Below the pieces are notes generated by a model that did no database searches, had not been told where the DNA came from, and was given only the letters and a program-made list of their open reading frames with translations. This document shows positions 50,646 through 60,178 of a DNA stretch of 64,000 bases, in pieces; within the stretch, counting starts at the first letter, position 1; each line of letters starts with the position of its first letter. The position numbers were made by a program, and so were the translations under genes. Source of the DNA: Halobaculum litoreum (lineage in GTDB: Archaea > Halobacteriota > Halobacteria > Halobacteriales > Haloferacaceae); the NCBI RefSeq assembly GCF_030127125.1, contig NZ_CP126156.1, positions 1,674,001-1,738,000 of the forward strand, read 5' to 3'.

Positions 50646-50656
50646 GGTTTTATGTA
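50646..50656 (+). promoter_or_regulatory. promoter of the thermosome gene
   Basis: GGTTTTATGTA at 50646-50656 is a strong TATA element. Initiation near 50677 leaves a very short leader before the ATG at 50684. A CGAACCCGAGG stretch directly upstream may be the BRE; haloarchaeal chaperonin promoters are known to be heat-inducible. Confidence 0.55.
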
Positions 50657-50683
50657 GAATCACAACCTCACTTGGGACCGTAC

Positions 50684-52357
50684 ATGAGCCAGCGACGAAT
50701 GCAGGGTCAGCCCATGATCATCATGGGTGAGGACTCCCAGCGGGTGAAGGACAAGGACGCGCAGGAATACAACATCTCCGCGGCGCGTGCCGTCGCCGAG
50801 GCCGTGCGCTCGACGCTCGGCCCGAAGGGGATGGACAAGATGCTCGTCGACTCGATGGGCGACGTAACCATCACGAACGACGGGGTCACCATCCTCCAGA
50901 CGATGGACATCGACAACCCGACGGCCGAGATGATCGTCGAGGTCGCCGAGACGCAGGAGGACGAGGCGGGCGACGGCACGACGACGGCCGTCGCCATCGC
51001 GGGCGAGCTCCTCAAGAACGCCGAGGACCTCCTCGAGCAGGAGATCCACCCGACGGCGATCATCAAGGGCTTCCACCTCGCCAGCGAGCAGGCCCGCGCC
51101 GAGGTCGACGAGGTCGCCGAGTCCGTCGACCCCGACGACGAGGAGCTGATCCGGAAGGTCGCCGAGACCTCCATGACCGGCAAGGGCGCGGAGCTGGAGA
51201 AGGAGGTCCTCGCCGACCTCATCTACCGCGCGGTCAAGCAGGTCACCGTCGAGGCCGACGACGGCAGCCACGTCGTCGACCTGGAGAACGTCGCGATGGA
51301 GACGCAGACCGGCCGCTCGGCCGGCGAGTCCGAGCTCCTGCAGGGCGCGGTCGTCGACAAGGACCCGCTCCACGACGACATGCCCTCGACGGTCGAGGAC
51401 GCGAAGATCCTCCTGCTCAACGACCCCATCGAGGTCGAGGAGGCCGACGTGGACACGCAGGTGTCCATCGACTCGCCCGACCAGCTCCAGCAGTTCCTCG
51501 ACCAGGAGGAGGAGCAGCTCAAGGCGAAGGTCGAGGCGATCAAGGAGACGGGCGCGAACGTCGTCTTCTGCCAGAAGGGCGTCGACGACCTCGCCCAGCA
51601 CTACCTCGCGAAGGAGGGCATCCTCGCGGCCCGCCGCGTGAAGAAGTCCGACCTGAGCTTCCTCAAGAACATCCTCGGCGCGAACATCGTCTCCGACGTC
51701 GAGTCGGCGACCGCCGCCGACCTCGGGCACGGCTCGGTGTCGCGTGACGACGCCGACGAGCTGTTCTACGTCGAGGGCGGCGACGACGCCCACGGCGTCA
51801 CGCTGCTGCTGCGCGGCTCGACCGACCACGTCGTCGACGAGCTGGAGCGCGGCGTCCAGGACGCCCTCGACGTCGTCTCCACCGCGGTGTCCGACGGCCG
51901 CATCGTCGCCGGCGGCGGCGCCATCGAGGTCGAACTCGCCTCGCGCCTCCGCGACTACGCCGACTCCGTCGAGGGCCGCGAGCAGCTCGCCGTCGAGGCG
52001 TTCGCCGACGCGCTCGAACTCGTGCCGCGCGTCCTCGCGGAGAACGCCGGCCTCGACTCCATCGACACGCTGGTCGACCTCCGCGCCGCCCACGAGAGCG
52101 GCGAGGAGCGCGCCGGCCTGAACGTGTTCTCCGGCGAGATCGAGGACACCTTCGAGGCGGGCGTCGTCGAGACGGCCCACGCGAAGGAGCAGGCGCTGTC
52201 CAGCGCCACCGAGGCCGCGAACCTCGTCCTCAAGATCGACGACATCATCGCCGCGGGCGACCTGTCTACCGGCGGCAACGACGACGAGGAGGGCGGCGCG
52301 CCCGGCGGCGGCATGGGCGGCATGGGCGGTATGGGCGGCATGGGCGGCGCGATGTGA
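50684..52357 (+). CDS. thermosome subunit (group II chaperonin)
   Basis: This 557-residue chaperonin subunit has [20 protein letters not shown] near residues 24-43, [29 protein letters not shown] with the catalytic Asp, and the built-in lid region. It ends with the GGM repeat tail ([17 protein letters not shown]) seen in haloarchaeal thermosomes. It forms the eight-membered double ring that folds proteins with ATP. The ATG at 50684 gives [20 protein letters not shown], the usual start. Only one subunit gene lies in this window. Confidence 0.96.
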   Translation: MSQRRMQGQPMIIMGEDSQRVKDKDAQEYNISAARAVAEAVRSTLGPKGMDKMLVDSMGDVTITNDGVTILQTMDIDNPTAEMIVEVAETQEDEAGDGTTTAVAIAGELLKNAEDLLEQEIHPTAIIKGFHLASEQARAEVDEVAESVDPDDEELIRKVAETSMTGKGAELEKEVLADLIYRAVKQVTVEADDGSHVVDLENVAMETQTGRSAGESELLQGAVVDKDPLHDDMPSTVEDAKILLLNDPIEVEEADVDTQVSIDSPDQLQQFLDQEEEQLKAKVEAIKETGANVVFCQKGVDDLAQHYLAKEGILAARRVKKSDLSFLKNILGANIVSDVESATAADLGHGSVSRDDADELFYVEGGDDAHGVTLLLRGSTDHVVDELERGVQDALDVVSTAVSDGRIVAGGGAIEVELASRLRDYADSVEGREQLAVEAFADALELVPRVLAENAGLDSIDTLVDLRAAHESGEERAGLNVFSGEIEDTFEAGVVETAHAKEQALSSATEAANLVLKIDDIIAAGDLSTGGNDDEEGGAPGGGMGGMGGMGGMGGAM

Positions 52358-52461
52358 AGCAGGGCACGACCTGATTCACTCCCCCACCCGACCACCGCAC
52401 CGCGCTCGATCGACCACACCACTTCTTTCGACGCCGCGACGACGAGCGGCCGCGCCGTCGC

Positions 52462-52929
52462 TCAACAGATCGCGTACGTCGCGAACAGCTCGCCGTCCTC
52501 GGTGATCGAGACGTAGGCGCCGCCGTAGCACCGCGAGGTCTCGATCGAGACGGACTCCGTCGCGTTCAGCGCCGTCGCCGTGATCGTGAACCGCTCGACC
52601 CCCTGGGGGTCGGCCTCGACGGTGTCGTACGCCGCGACCTCGCTGCCGGGGTCGACCGCGAACGTCTCGTCCAGCACCGTCTCGCCCGTGGCGACGCGGA
52701 CGACCGTCACACGGATCGAGACGGACCGGTCCCACCGGTTCTCCAGCGTCACGGACTGGCTCGGGGCCGGCCGGTGTGCGGCGTACTCGGTCCCGGCGTG
52801 CGTCTCGGTCGGCTGTGCGGTCGTCGACGCCGACGCCGTGGTCGCCTGTCCGGGGGTCCCGAGGCACCCTCCGGCGAGGACGACCGCGACGAGGAACACC
52901 GTGATGACGGTGAGGCGGGAGGGCGGCAC
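52462..52929 (-). CDS. lipoprotein, unknown
   Basis: This 155-residue protein has a signal sequence with a lipobox (VVLAGGCLG, Cys22) followed by a Thr/Ala-rich linker. The beta-rich domain (SVTLENRWDRSVSIRVTVVR, TVLDETFAVDPGSEVAAYD, YVSITEDGELFATYAIC) has two Cys that could form a disulfide. It is probably a lipid-anchored exported protein. Function unknown. Confidence 0.75.
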   Translation of the reverse strand: MPPSRLTVITVFLVAVVLAGGCLGTPGQATTASASTTAQPTETHAGTEYAAHRPAPSQSVTLENRWDRSVSIRVTVVRVATGETVLDETFAVDPGSEVAAYDTVEADPQGVERFTITATALNATESVSIETSRCYGGAYVSITEDGELFATYAIC

Positions 52930-53057
52930 GGCAGTGATCGCTCGACGTCGTTACAAGTGTCTTCTGTCGGGGACGTCGAGCCGGTCGGGGATCGGTCGGT
53001 CCCGGAGACGGCGTCGGTCCGCGGGAGGGCCTGCGTCGGCGGGGCGTCCGGGCCGCG

Positions 53058-53381
53058 TCACGCGGCGGACGCGGTGGTCGTCGTCGATCCGTCGTCGGTC
53101 GCGTCGCCGGACTCGTCGCCGTTCTCGGCGCCGTCACCGCCCGCGACGTCGGAGACGGCCTCGCCGAGGGCCTCCACGTTCCCGTCGACGAACGACCGGA
53201 TCTCGTCGTGGATGTCGCCCACGAAGTCGGGCACCTGTTCGGGCAGGGTGGTGGGCGGGCCGGCCCGTGCGTCGTCGCCGGCGCCCGCGTCCGCGGGGGC
53301 GTTCCCCGGGGTCGCGGCCGCGACGCCGGTCACCGCGAGCAGTGCCGCGAGTCCGATCGCGAACAGCTTCGTGCGTGTCAT
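53058..53381 (-). CDS. secreted acidic protein, unknown
   Basis: This 107-residue protein has an N-terminal signal sequence (MTRTKLFAIGLAALLAVTGV) with a likely cleavage after ATPG or AAA. A short helical core follows (LPEQVPDFVGDIHDEIRSFV), and a low-complexity tail rich in Asp, Gly, Glu and Thr. No enzyme motif is seen. A palindrome at 53466-53485 lies 85 nt upstream of its start. Confidence 0.6.
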   Translation of the reverse strand: MTRTKLFAIGLAALLAVTGVAAATPGNAPADAGAGDDARAGPPTTLPEQVPDFVGDIHDEIRSFVDGNVEALGEAVSDVAGGDGAENGDESGDATDDGSTTTTASAA

Positions 53382-53465
53382 GCTGCACCCGACCCTGTGG
53401 GCGCCGCCGTAAAGAGGGGTGGAGACCCGGAAGCCGGATTCGGGCGTTCGAGCGCCCGATAACCC

Positions 53466-53485
53466 CGATTAAGTCGAGTTAATCG
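53466..53485. promoter_or_regulatory. candidate operator palindrome between two divergent genes
   Basis: CGATTAAGTCGAGTTAATCG is a perfect inverted repeat with seven-base arms around GTCGAG, AT-rich in a G+C-rich region. It lies 85 nt upstream of the secreted protein gene (minus strand) and 140 nt upstream of the cyclodeaminase-like gene (plus strand). It does not match the TrmB pattern. The rest of the 53382-53624 gap shows only a TATA-like CTTCTAATC at 53594-53602, which serves the plus-strand gene. Confidence 0.45.
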
Positions 53486-53624
53486 AGTCGATCGGGGGCG
53501 ACCACCGGCCGAGTCGGGACGGCCGCTCGCCGACACGGGACGGTCGCCTCCCGAGCGGGCGGCCGGCTCGCGGACGAGCGGTCGTACCGGAGCCTTCTAA
53601 TCGGGCGACGCAAGAATTGCGCGC

Positions 53625-54617
53625 ATGAAGACGCTCCTGCTCAACAGCGACGACGTCCACGACAACGCCGAGATGGCCGAGTTGGTCCCGGCCGTCGAGG
53701 AGGCGTTCGCCGCCTACCAGCGCGGCGACGCCCAGATGCCGCCCAAGAGCTACATCGACCTCCCCCAGTACAACGGCGACTTCCGCTCGATGCCCGCGTA
53801 CCTCGACGCCGGCGACTGGGACGCCGCGGGCGTGAAGTGGGTGAACGTCCACACGGACAACGAGGCCGACTACGACCTCCCGACGGTGATGGGGACGATG
53901 ATCTACTCGGACCCGAAGAACGCGTTCCCCCTCGCCATCCTCGACGGGACGGAGCTGACGATGAAGCGCACGGGCGCCGCCGCCGCGGTCGCGACCGACC
54001 ACCTCGCCGTCGCCGACGCCGCCTCGCTGGGGATCGTCGGCGCGGGCGTCCAGTCGTACACGCAGTTGGAGGCCATCTCGACGGTGCGCGACATCGAGGA
54101 GGTCGTCGTCTCGGACCTCAGCGAGGAGCGCGTCGCCCGCTTCATCGACGCCTTCGAGGGGCGCTTCGACGTCCGGGCCGGCTCCATCGCGGAGGCGGCG
54201 AGCTGTGACGTGCTCTCGACGGTCACCCCCGTCGAGGAGCCCATCGTCCCGCGCGACGCCGTCGGCGACCACACGCACATCAACGCGATGGGCGCCGACG
54301 CGGAGGGGAAACACGAACTCGCCGACGAGGTGCTGCTCGACGCCAAGCTCGTGATCGACGACTACGAGCAGACCACCCACTCCGGGGAGATCAACGTCCC
54401 GTACAACGCGGGCGTCCTCGGCGACGACGACATCTACGGGCAGATCGGCGAGATCGTCGTCGGCGAGAAGGCGGGCCGCACGGCCGACGACGGCGTCACG
54501 GTGTTCGACTCCACGGGCCTCGCGATCCAGGACGTCGCCGCCGCCCACGTCGTGTACGAACACGCCGACGAGCGCGACAACGGCTACGCGTTCGACCTGC
54601 TCGGGCTGGCCGACTGA
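53625..54617 (+). CDS. ornithine cyclodeaminase/mu-crystallin family protein (alanine dehydrogenase-like)
   Basis: This 330-residue enzyme has the family pattern: PPKSYIDLP, FRSMPAYL, GVKWVNVHTDN, LDGTELTMKRTGAAAAVATDHL with the catalytic Lys/Arg, and the NAD-binding GIVGAGVQSYTQLEAI at about residues 147-162. Relatives are ornithine cyclodeaminase and archaeal alanine dehydrogenase; which reaction applies cannot be told. A TATA-like CTTCTAATC at 53594-53602 is 27 nt upstream of the ATG, so the transcript is leaderless. Confidence 0.88.
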   Translation: MKTLLLNSDDVHDNAEMAELVPAVEEAFAAYQRGDAQMPPKSYIDLPQYNGDFRSMPAYLDAGDWDAAGVKWVNVHTDNEADYDLPTVMGTMIYSDPKNAFPLAILDGTELTMKRTGAAAAVATDHLAVADAASLGIVGAGVQSYTQLEAISTVRDIEEVVVSDLSEERVARFIDAFEGRFDVRAGSIAEAASCDVLSTVTPVEEPIVPRDAVGDHTHINAMGADAEGKHELADEVLLDAKLVIDDYEQTTHSGEINVPYNAGVLGDDDIYGQIGEIVVGEKAGRTADDGVTVFDSTGLAIQDVAAAHVVYEHADERDNGYAFDLLGLAD

Positions 54618-54648
54618 GGCGGCGCCCGTCCCGCACGCGGCGCGGCGG

Positions 54649-54888
54649 CTACTCCTCGGCGTCGTCGTCGCCGGTGATCGCCTCGACGACCTTGCTGATC
54701 CCCCAGACGATCGCGACGAACGGGAGCAGCGGCAGCATGATGGCGACGACGCCGAGGAAGATCGCCCAGCCGATGGCGTTCATCTCGTCGTCCTCGTGTG
54801 AGTCGTACCCCGGCGTGACCGTCCGGTACGCCGTGCGCAACAGTCCGGCGTCGTCGCTCCCGTCGGCCGTCTCGATCTCCGTACTCAT
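54649..54888 (-). CDS. small membrane protein (DUF7535-like)
   Basis: This 79-residue protein has an N-terminal acidic half with AYRTVTPGYDSHEDDEMNAI, and a C-terminal hydrophobic segment (IGWAIFLGVVAIMLPLLPFVAIVWGI) followed by an acidic tail. One or two membrane passes are predicted. Conserved haloarchaeal family without a known function. The ATG at 54888 gives MSTEIETADGSDD; it is divergent from leuS. Confidence 0.65.
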   Translation of the reverse strand: MSTEIETADGSDDAGLLRTAYRTVTPGYDSHEDDEMNAIGWAIFLGVVAIMLPLLPFVAIVWGISKVVEAITGDDDAEE

Positions 54889-55047
54889 GTGGTCGACGTA
54901 GGCCCGCTGACACCATACCCCTTGCGCCGGATCGACACCGGCGAGGGGACCGGATGGCCCGCACGTCGCCGTGCGGTGTGGTGGCAACTATCGCTGTGTT
55001 CGATGGAAAGGTATAGGGGTAGAAGCGGTCGAACGTGGAAGTAAGAA

Positions 55048-57705
55048 ATGTCCGAGGAGGGCTACGACCACACGGCGGTCGAACGACGCTGGCAGGAGGC
55101 GTGGGCGGAGGCCGACGTCTACCGGACGCCGGACGACGCCGACGACCCGACGTACGTGCTGGGGATGTTCCCGTACCCGTCCGGGAAACTGCACATGGGG
55201 CACGTCCGCAACTACACGATCACCGACGCGTACGCCCGCTACCGGCGGATGCGCGGCGACGACGTCCTCCACCCGATGGGGTGGGACTCGTTCGGCCTGC
55301 CCGCCGAGAACGCCGCCAAGGAGCGCGACACGAACCCCCGCGAGTGGACGATGGACTGCATCGACACCATGCGCGGGCAGATGGAGTCGATGGGCTTCGG
55401 CTACGACTGGGACCGCGAGGTCACCACCTGCGAGCCGGAGTACTACAAGTGGAACCAGTGGCTGTTCCAGCGGTTCCACGACGAGGGGCTCGTCGAGCGC
55501 CGCGCCGCCGAGGTGAACTGGTGTCCCTCCTGCGAGACGGTGCTGGCCGACGAGCAGGTCGAGGGCGAGGACGAACACTGCTGGCGCTGCGACACCCTGG
55601 TCGAACAGCGCGAGTTGGACCAGTGGACGCTGGGCATCACCGAGTACGCCGACGAACTGCTGGCCGCCATCGACGACCTGGAGGGGTGGCCCGACAGCGT
55701 CCGCGAGATGCAGCGCAACTGGATCGGCAAGCAGGAGGGCTCGCGCGTCGAGTTCGACGTCGAGGGCCACGGGCCGGTCGAGGCGTTCACGACCCGACTG
55801 GACACGATCTACGGGGCGACGTTCTTCGCGCTGGCACCCGACCACCCGATCGCCGAGGAGCTGGCCGCCGCGGACGACGACGTGGCCCACTTCGTCGAGG
55901 AAGTGGCCGATCCCGACGGCGACGAACCGAACGGCGTCGAGACGGGGCTGACCGCGACGAACCCCGCGACGGGCGAGGAGGTGCCCGTCTTCGTCGCCGA
56001 CTTCGTCCTCTCTGACGTGGGGACGGGCGCGCTGATGGGCGTCCCCGGCCACGACGAGCGCGACCACGCGTTCGCCGAGCGCATGGGCGTCGGCATCGTC
56101 CCCGTCGTCGCGCCCGACCCCGACGACGGCGCCGAGGCCGAGGCGCCCGACGTGAGCGACGGCGCCTACACCGACGACGGCGTGCTCGTCAACAGCGGCG
56201 CGTACGACGGCCTGCCGAGCGCCGCCGCCCGCGAGGAACTGACCGCCGACATCGACTCGGCGGCGTTCCACACGCAGTACCGCCTGCGCGACTGGCTGAT
56301 CTCCCGCCAGCGCTACTGGGGAACGCCGATCCCGGTGATCCACTGCGACGAGTGTGGGCCCGTGATGGTGCCCGAGGAGGACCTGCCGGTGGAACTGCCG
56401 GAGTTCGTCAACACGACCGGCAACCCGCTGGACGCCGCCGAGGAGTGGAAACACACGACCTGCCCCGACTGCGGCGGCGAGGCGGTGCGCGAGACGGACA
56501 CGATGGACACGTTCGTCGACTCCTCGTGGTACTTCCTGCGCTACGTCTCGCCGGACCTGACGGACGCGCCGTTCGACGCCGAGCGCGCCGACGAGTGGAT
56601 GCCCGTCGACCAGTACGTCGGCGGGCTGGAGCACGCCGTGATGCACCTGCTGTACGCGCGGTTCGCCACGAAAGCCATCGCGGACATGGACATGCTGGCC
56701 CACCGCGAGCCGTTCACGAACCTGCTGGGCCAGGGGATGGTCCAGTTGGACGGCGAGAAGATGTCCAAGTCGAAGGGCAACACCGTCTCCCCCCAGCGCA
56801 TCGTCGACGAGTACGGCGCCGACACCGCCCGCCTGTTCATGATGCAGGCCGCGCGGCCCGACACGGCGTTCGACTGGTCCGAGGAGGGCGTCAAGTCCAC
56901 CCACCGGTTCCTGGCGCGGCTGGCCGACACCGTGCGGTCGTTCGCGGCCGCCGACGCCGACGGCGACGACACGGCCGCCGCGCGGTACGTCCGCTCGGAG
57001 GTCGACGCCGCGGTCGCCGTCGCCACCGAGAACTTCGACGACCTGGGCTTCGACCTGGCGACCCGCGAGGCCCAACAGCTGGTCGGGACGCTGCGCAGCT
57101 ACCGCGCGTACGTCGACGAGGTGCACGCGCCGACGTTCGAGCGCGGCGTCCGCGCGGCGCTGAAGCTGCTGGCGCCGGTCGCGCCCCACCTGACCGAGGA
57201 GCTGTACGCGGAGTTGACCGGCGAGGACGAGGGCATGCTGGTCGAGGCCGACTGGCCGGCCGCGGACGTCGACACCGAGGCGGCCGAGCGGCGCCGCCAG
57301 CTGGTCGAGAACACCCGCGAGGACGTCCGCAACATCGTCGAGGTCGCGGGCATCGACGACCCCGAGCGCATCGACGTGGTCGTGGCGCCCGCGTGGAAAC
57401 ACGAGGCGCTGGACATCGCCATCGCCAGCGACGCGCCGAACCTGGTGGGCGAACTGATGGAGAACCCCGACATCCAGCGCCACGGCTCGGCGGCCGCGGA
57501 CTACGCGAAGGACCTGCAGGCCGAGCGCGAGGCGCTCCGGCCCGCGCTGGCGCCCGAACGCGAACGCGAGGCGCTGGAGGCGGCGGCGTGGCTGATCGAA
57601 CGGGAGTTCGAGGCGCCGGTCCGCGTGCTCACGGCCGACGAGGCCGACGACCACGTCACGAAGAAGGCCGAGCCGGGGCGACCCGCGATCGACATCGCGG
57701 AGTAG
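55048..57705 (+). CDS. leuS: leucyl-tRNA synthetase (bacterial-type)
   Basis: This 885-residue class I synthetase has the HIGH signature as HMGH (residues 49-52) in the context FPYPSGKLHMGHVRNYT, PMGWDSFGLPAENAAKERDT, the zinc-like CPSCETVLADEQVEGEDEHC module, an editing domain and KMSKS at about 571-575. These segments match bacterial LeuRS rather than the archaeal/eukaryotic type. A TATA-like GGTATAGGGG near 55009-55018 lies about 30 nt upstream, leaving a short leader. It charges tRNA-Leu. Confidence 0.95.
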   Translation: MSEEGYDHTAVERRWQEAWAEADVYRTPDDADDPTYVLGMFPYPSGKLHMGHVRNYTITDAYARYRRMRGDDVLHPMGWDSFGLPAENAAKERDTNPREWTMDCIDTMRGQMESMGFGYDWDREVTTCEPEYYKWNQWLFQRFHDEGLVERRAAEVNWCPSCETVLADEQVEGEDEHCWRCDTLVEQRELDQWTLGITEYADELLAAIDDLEGWPDSVREMQRNWIGKQEGSRVEFDVEGHGPVEAFTTRLDTIYGATFFALAPDHPIAEELAAADDDVAHFVEEVADPDGDEPNGVETGLTATNPATGEEVPVFVADFVLSDVGTGALMGVPGHDERDHAFAERMGVGIVPVVAPDPDDGAEAEAPDVSDGAYTDDGVLVNSGAYDGLPSAAAREELTADIDSAAFHTQYRLRDWLISRQRYWGTPIPVIHCDECGPVMVPEEDLPVELPEFVNTTGNPLDAAEEWKHTTCPDCGGEAVRETDTMDTFVDSSWYFLRYVSPDLTDAPFDAERADEWMPVDQYVGGLEHAVMHLLYARFATKAIADMDMLAHREPFTNLLGQGMVQLDGEKMSKSKGNTVSPQRIVDEYGADTARLFMMQAARPDTAFDWSEEGVKSTHRFLARLADTVRSFAAADADGDDTAAARYVRSEVDAAVAVATENFDDLGFDLATREAQQLVGTLRSYRAYVDEVHAPTFERGVRAALKLLAPVAPHLTEELYAELTGEDEGMLVEADWPAADVDTEAAERRRQLVENTREDVRNIVEVAGIDDPERIDVVVAPAWKHEALDIAIASDAPNLVGELMENPDIQRHGSAAADYAKDLQAEREALRPALAPEREREALEAAAWLIEREFEAPVRVLTADEADDHVTKKAEPGRPAIDIAE

Positions 57706-57731
57706 CCCGACCGACCGGCGGCGCTCCCGAC

Positions 57732-58208
57732 TCAGTTCCGTTCGTTCCAGTTCAAGTCCACGTCGCGGCCGGCGTCCTCGCCGGCGGCGAACGGCCCGAA
57801 GCCGTACACGACGACGAGCACCGCCAGCGCCGGCAGGGCGTTGGCGGCCAGCGGGAGCAGGTCCACCGGAACGCCGACCAGCGTCGAGCAGGGGACGAAC
57901 GCGACCAACAGCGCGACCCACGCGCCCGGGAACACGACGAGGCCGCCGGCGAGTTCGAGACGGCGGGCGCGCTCGGTCGCGGTCGCCGGGAGGCCGCCGC
58001 GCCACGCGCCGACGGCGGCCGCGAGCGCGACGACCGAGAGGATGACGGCGCCGTCGCCCGGCCCGGAGAAGCCGCCGCCCCAGCCCGGCACGGACAGGAA
58101 GGCGGCGACGCCGGCGAGCGAGACGCCGAGGTGGACGGCGACGAGCGCCCACGCCGCGCCGGCGACGGCGCGGTCGCGGGCGGTTCCCGGACGGCGATCA
58201 CTGGACAC
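57732..58208 (-). CDS. polytopic membrane protein, unknown
   Basis: This 158-residue protein has four hydrophobic segments (AVAGAAWALVAVHLGVSLAG, GAVILSVVALAAAVGAW, LVVFPGAWVALLVAFVPC, ALPALAVLVVVYGFGPFAAG) and a polar C-terminus rich in Asp and Asn. The start is GTG at 58208. No motif suggests a function. It converges on leuS. Confidence 0.6.
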   Translation of the reverse strand: MSSDRRPGTARDRAVAGAAWALVAVHLGVSLAGVAAFLSVPGWGGGFSGPGDGAVILSVVALAAAVGAWRGGLPATATERARRLELAGGLVVFPGAWVALLVAFVPCSTLVGVPVDLLPLAANALPALAVLVVVYGFGPFAAGEDAGRDVDLNWNERN

Positions 58209-58415
58209 GGGTCACGTCAGGGGGAGCACGAACAAGGCTGTGTCGGGCAGGGGACGGCGGGAGAACGGGCGTCGTCGGGTTCGGCACGACGTCTGGTCGG
58301 TCGGAGGGCGGGCTGGAGCGCGGAGGGACGCGGGGACGGGGGACCGAAGGCGACGGTGCCGCTTGCAGTCGGCTATCGGGGGACAGAACCCCGATCGGTC
58401 GCCGGGTCGGATCGA

Positions 58416-58878
58416 TCAGTTGACGTCGATGCGGTGGCTGTCCGAGCCCTCCTCGACGGTCGTCTTGGGGAGGGTGACGGTGAGCACGCCGTTGGAGTAC
58501 GTCGCGCTCGCGTCGTCCTCGCGGACCTCGGCGGGGAGGCCGACGGAGCGGCGCAGCGACTCGGCGCGGCGCTCGCGGCGGAGGTACGAGCCGGACTCGT
58601 CGGCGTCGTCGGACTCGAGCACGCGCTCGGCGGCGATGGTGAGCACGTCGTCGCGGACGGTCAGGTCGATGTGCTCGCGGTCGAACCCGGGGAGGTCGGC
58701 CACGACGACGATCTCGTCGTCGTACTCGGCGAGGTCGATGTCGATGCCGGATCGTCGCATCGACTCGACGTCGCCCCAGTTCATGCGGCCGACGTTCGCT
58801 CAGGTCCATGCGGCCGAAGTCGCGGGACATGCGGTCGAACACGCGGTTCATCTCGTCGAAGGGGGTGATGTTGCTCAT
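58416..58878 (-). pseudogene. small heat-shock protein Hsp20, copy 1, N-terminal frameshift
   Basis: Restored, this is an Hsp20 of about 153 residues. MSNITPFDEMNRVFDRMSRD and the first part of the N-terminus are in one frame, and from about 58794-58803 the conserved core continues in another: GIDIDLAEYDDEIVVVADLPGF, then ASATYSNGVLTVTLPKT and IDVN at the end. One base too many (or two missing) near the sequence GAGCGAACG breaks it. Hsp20 proteins are ATP-independent chaperones. A TATA-like GCTTAATACC on the minus strand (58911-58920) is upstream. A second copy lies 0.9 kb away. Confidence 0.7.
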
Positions 58879-59064
58879 GGTGTGTCTCCACCCCTACGGA
58901 GGCGCGCTCAGGTATTAAGCACCGCTGGACGCGTGATAGCCCGCGTCACGAGCCGGAATTCGGGCGTTTCGTCCCGGCGAAATCGACGGGGCCGTGCGCC
59001 CCCGCGGCCGGGCGGCCGCCGACGGACGGGTAACCGTTTTCACCGGCCGCCTCGCAGGTCGGGT

Positions 59065-59709
59065 ATGGACGTCACGATCATCGACTACGGCGTGGGGAAC
59101 CTCCGGAGCCTGCGCCGGGGGCTCGAACGCGCCGGCGCCGACGTGTCGGTCTCGGACGACCCCGACGCGATCCGCGACGCGGAGGCGCTCGTGTTGCCGG
59201 GCGTGGGCGCGTTCCGCGAGTGCGTCGCCAACTCCGAGCCGTTCCACGACGTGCTCGTCGAGAAGGCCGCGGACACCCCGGTGTTGGGGGTCTGTGTCGG
59301 CCTCCAGCTCATGTACGACGAGAGCACCGAGGGCGCCCCCGAGGGCGACACCGTCGCGGGGCTCGGCCTCATCGAGGGGCGCGTCGAACGGCTCCCCGAC
59401 TCGGTGAAGGTGCCGCACATGGGGTGGAACGAACTGACGCCCGAGCGCGACCACCCGCTCGTCGACGGGATCGACGCGGGCGACTACGCGTACTTCGTCC
59501 ACTCCTACTGCGCGGGCGTGACCGACCGGACCATCGCCTCCTGCGAGTACGGCCGCCGGTTCGCCGCCATCGCCGCCAACGAGGCGGGCAACGTCATGGG
59601 GACGCAGTTCCACCCCGAGAAGAGCGGCGAGACGGGGCTGCGCATCCTGCGCAACTTCGTCGACTACGCCGAGGCGTACCACGCCGGCGAGATCGCGACC
59701 GCCGACTGA
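59065..59709 (+). CDS. hisH: imidazole glycerol phosphate synthase, glutaminase subunit
   Basis: This 214-residue glutaminase of histidine biosynthesis provides ammonia to HisF. The class I amidotransferase nucleophile is in LGVCVGLQLM (Cys77), and the triad partners are in QFHPEKSG (His183, Glu185). Other family blocks are DYGVGNLRSL and VPHMGWNEL. It stands alone between two Hsp20 genes; hisF is not in this window. A CCGTTTTCAC stretch near 59034 could be its TATA box. Confidence 0.95.
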   Translation: MDVTIIDYGVGNLRSLRRGLERAGADVSVSDDPDAIRDAEALVLPGVGAFRECVANSEPFHDVLVEKAADTPVLGVCVGLQLMYDESTEGAPEGDTVAGLGLIEGRVERLPDSVKVPHMGWNELTPERDHPLVDGIDAGDYAYFVHSYCAGVTDRTIASCEYGRRFAAIAANEAGNVMGTQFHPEKSGETGLRILRNFVDYAEAYHAGEIATAD

Positions 59710-59743
59710 CGCCCGCCGCGTTCGTCCCGTTCTCCGCTCCGTC

Positions 59744-60178
59744 TTACGCCACGTCGATCCGGGTTCCGCCCTTCTCGACGGCGGCCTTCGGCAGCGTCAC
59801 CCGCAACACGCCGTCCTCGTACGACGCCGTCGCCTCCTCCTCGACCACCTCGCCCGGGAGCCGGAGCCGTCGAGCGAGCGAGCGGGCCCGTCGCTCGCGC
59901 CGGTGGTACCGGCCCGTCGGCGTCTCTGCGTCCGCCTCCGCGTCCGTCTCGGCGTCGGCCCGGAGCGTCAGATCCCGCCCCGACACCGTCAACTCGATGT
60001 CGTCGGCGTCGAACCCGGGGAGGTCGGCGCTGACCACGTACGCCCCGTCGCGTTCGAGCACGTCCACCCGCACGTCGGTGCGGACGCGCCCCTCGAGGCT
60101 CGACCCGACCTCGTCGAGTTCCTCGCCCAACTGGTCGAACAGGTCCGTCACGTCGTCGAACGGGCTTCGTCGCGTCAT
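59744..60178 (-). CDS. small heat-shock protein Hsp20, copy 2
   Basis: This 144-residue Hsp20 has a short N-terminus (MTRRSPFDDVTDLFDQLGEE) and the alpha-crystallin core: VRVDVLERDGAYVVSADLPGF, DDIELTVSGRDLTLRAD, then the ATASYEDGVLRVTLPKA strand. The loop between strands is extended and acidic (DAETDAEADAETPTG). It is intact, unlike the copy at 58416-58878. A TATA-like GGTACAAG on the minus strand lies near 60204-60211. Confidence 0.88.
   Translation of the reverse strand: MTRRSPFDDVTDLFDQLGEELDEVGSSLEGRVRTDVRVDVLERDGAYVVSADLPGFDADDIELTVSGRDLTLRADAETDAEADAETPTGRYHRRERRARSLARRLRLPGEVVEEEATASYEDGVLRVTLPKAAVEKGGTRIDVA

Noticed and set aside
52300-52357. Tandem GGCATGGGC repeats at the end of the thermosome gene as a variable repeat array
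   Set aside because: They encode the GGM tail that thermosomes normally have.
53466-53485. Second TrmB site
   Set aside because: The palindrome does not contain TACT with seven or eight bases before GAGTA.
54988-58152. A 1054-codon open frame antisense to leuS
   Set aside because: Same third-position artefact; no conserved motif, and leuS on the other strand is unmistakable.
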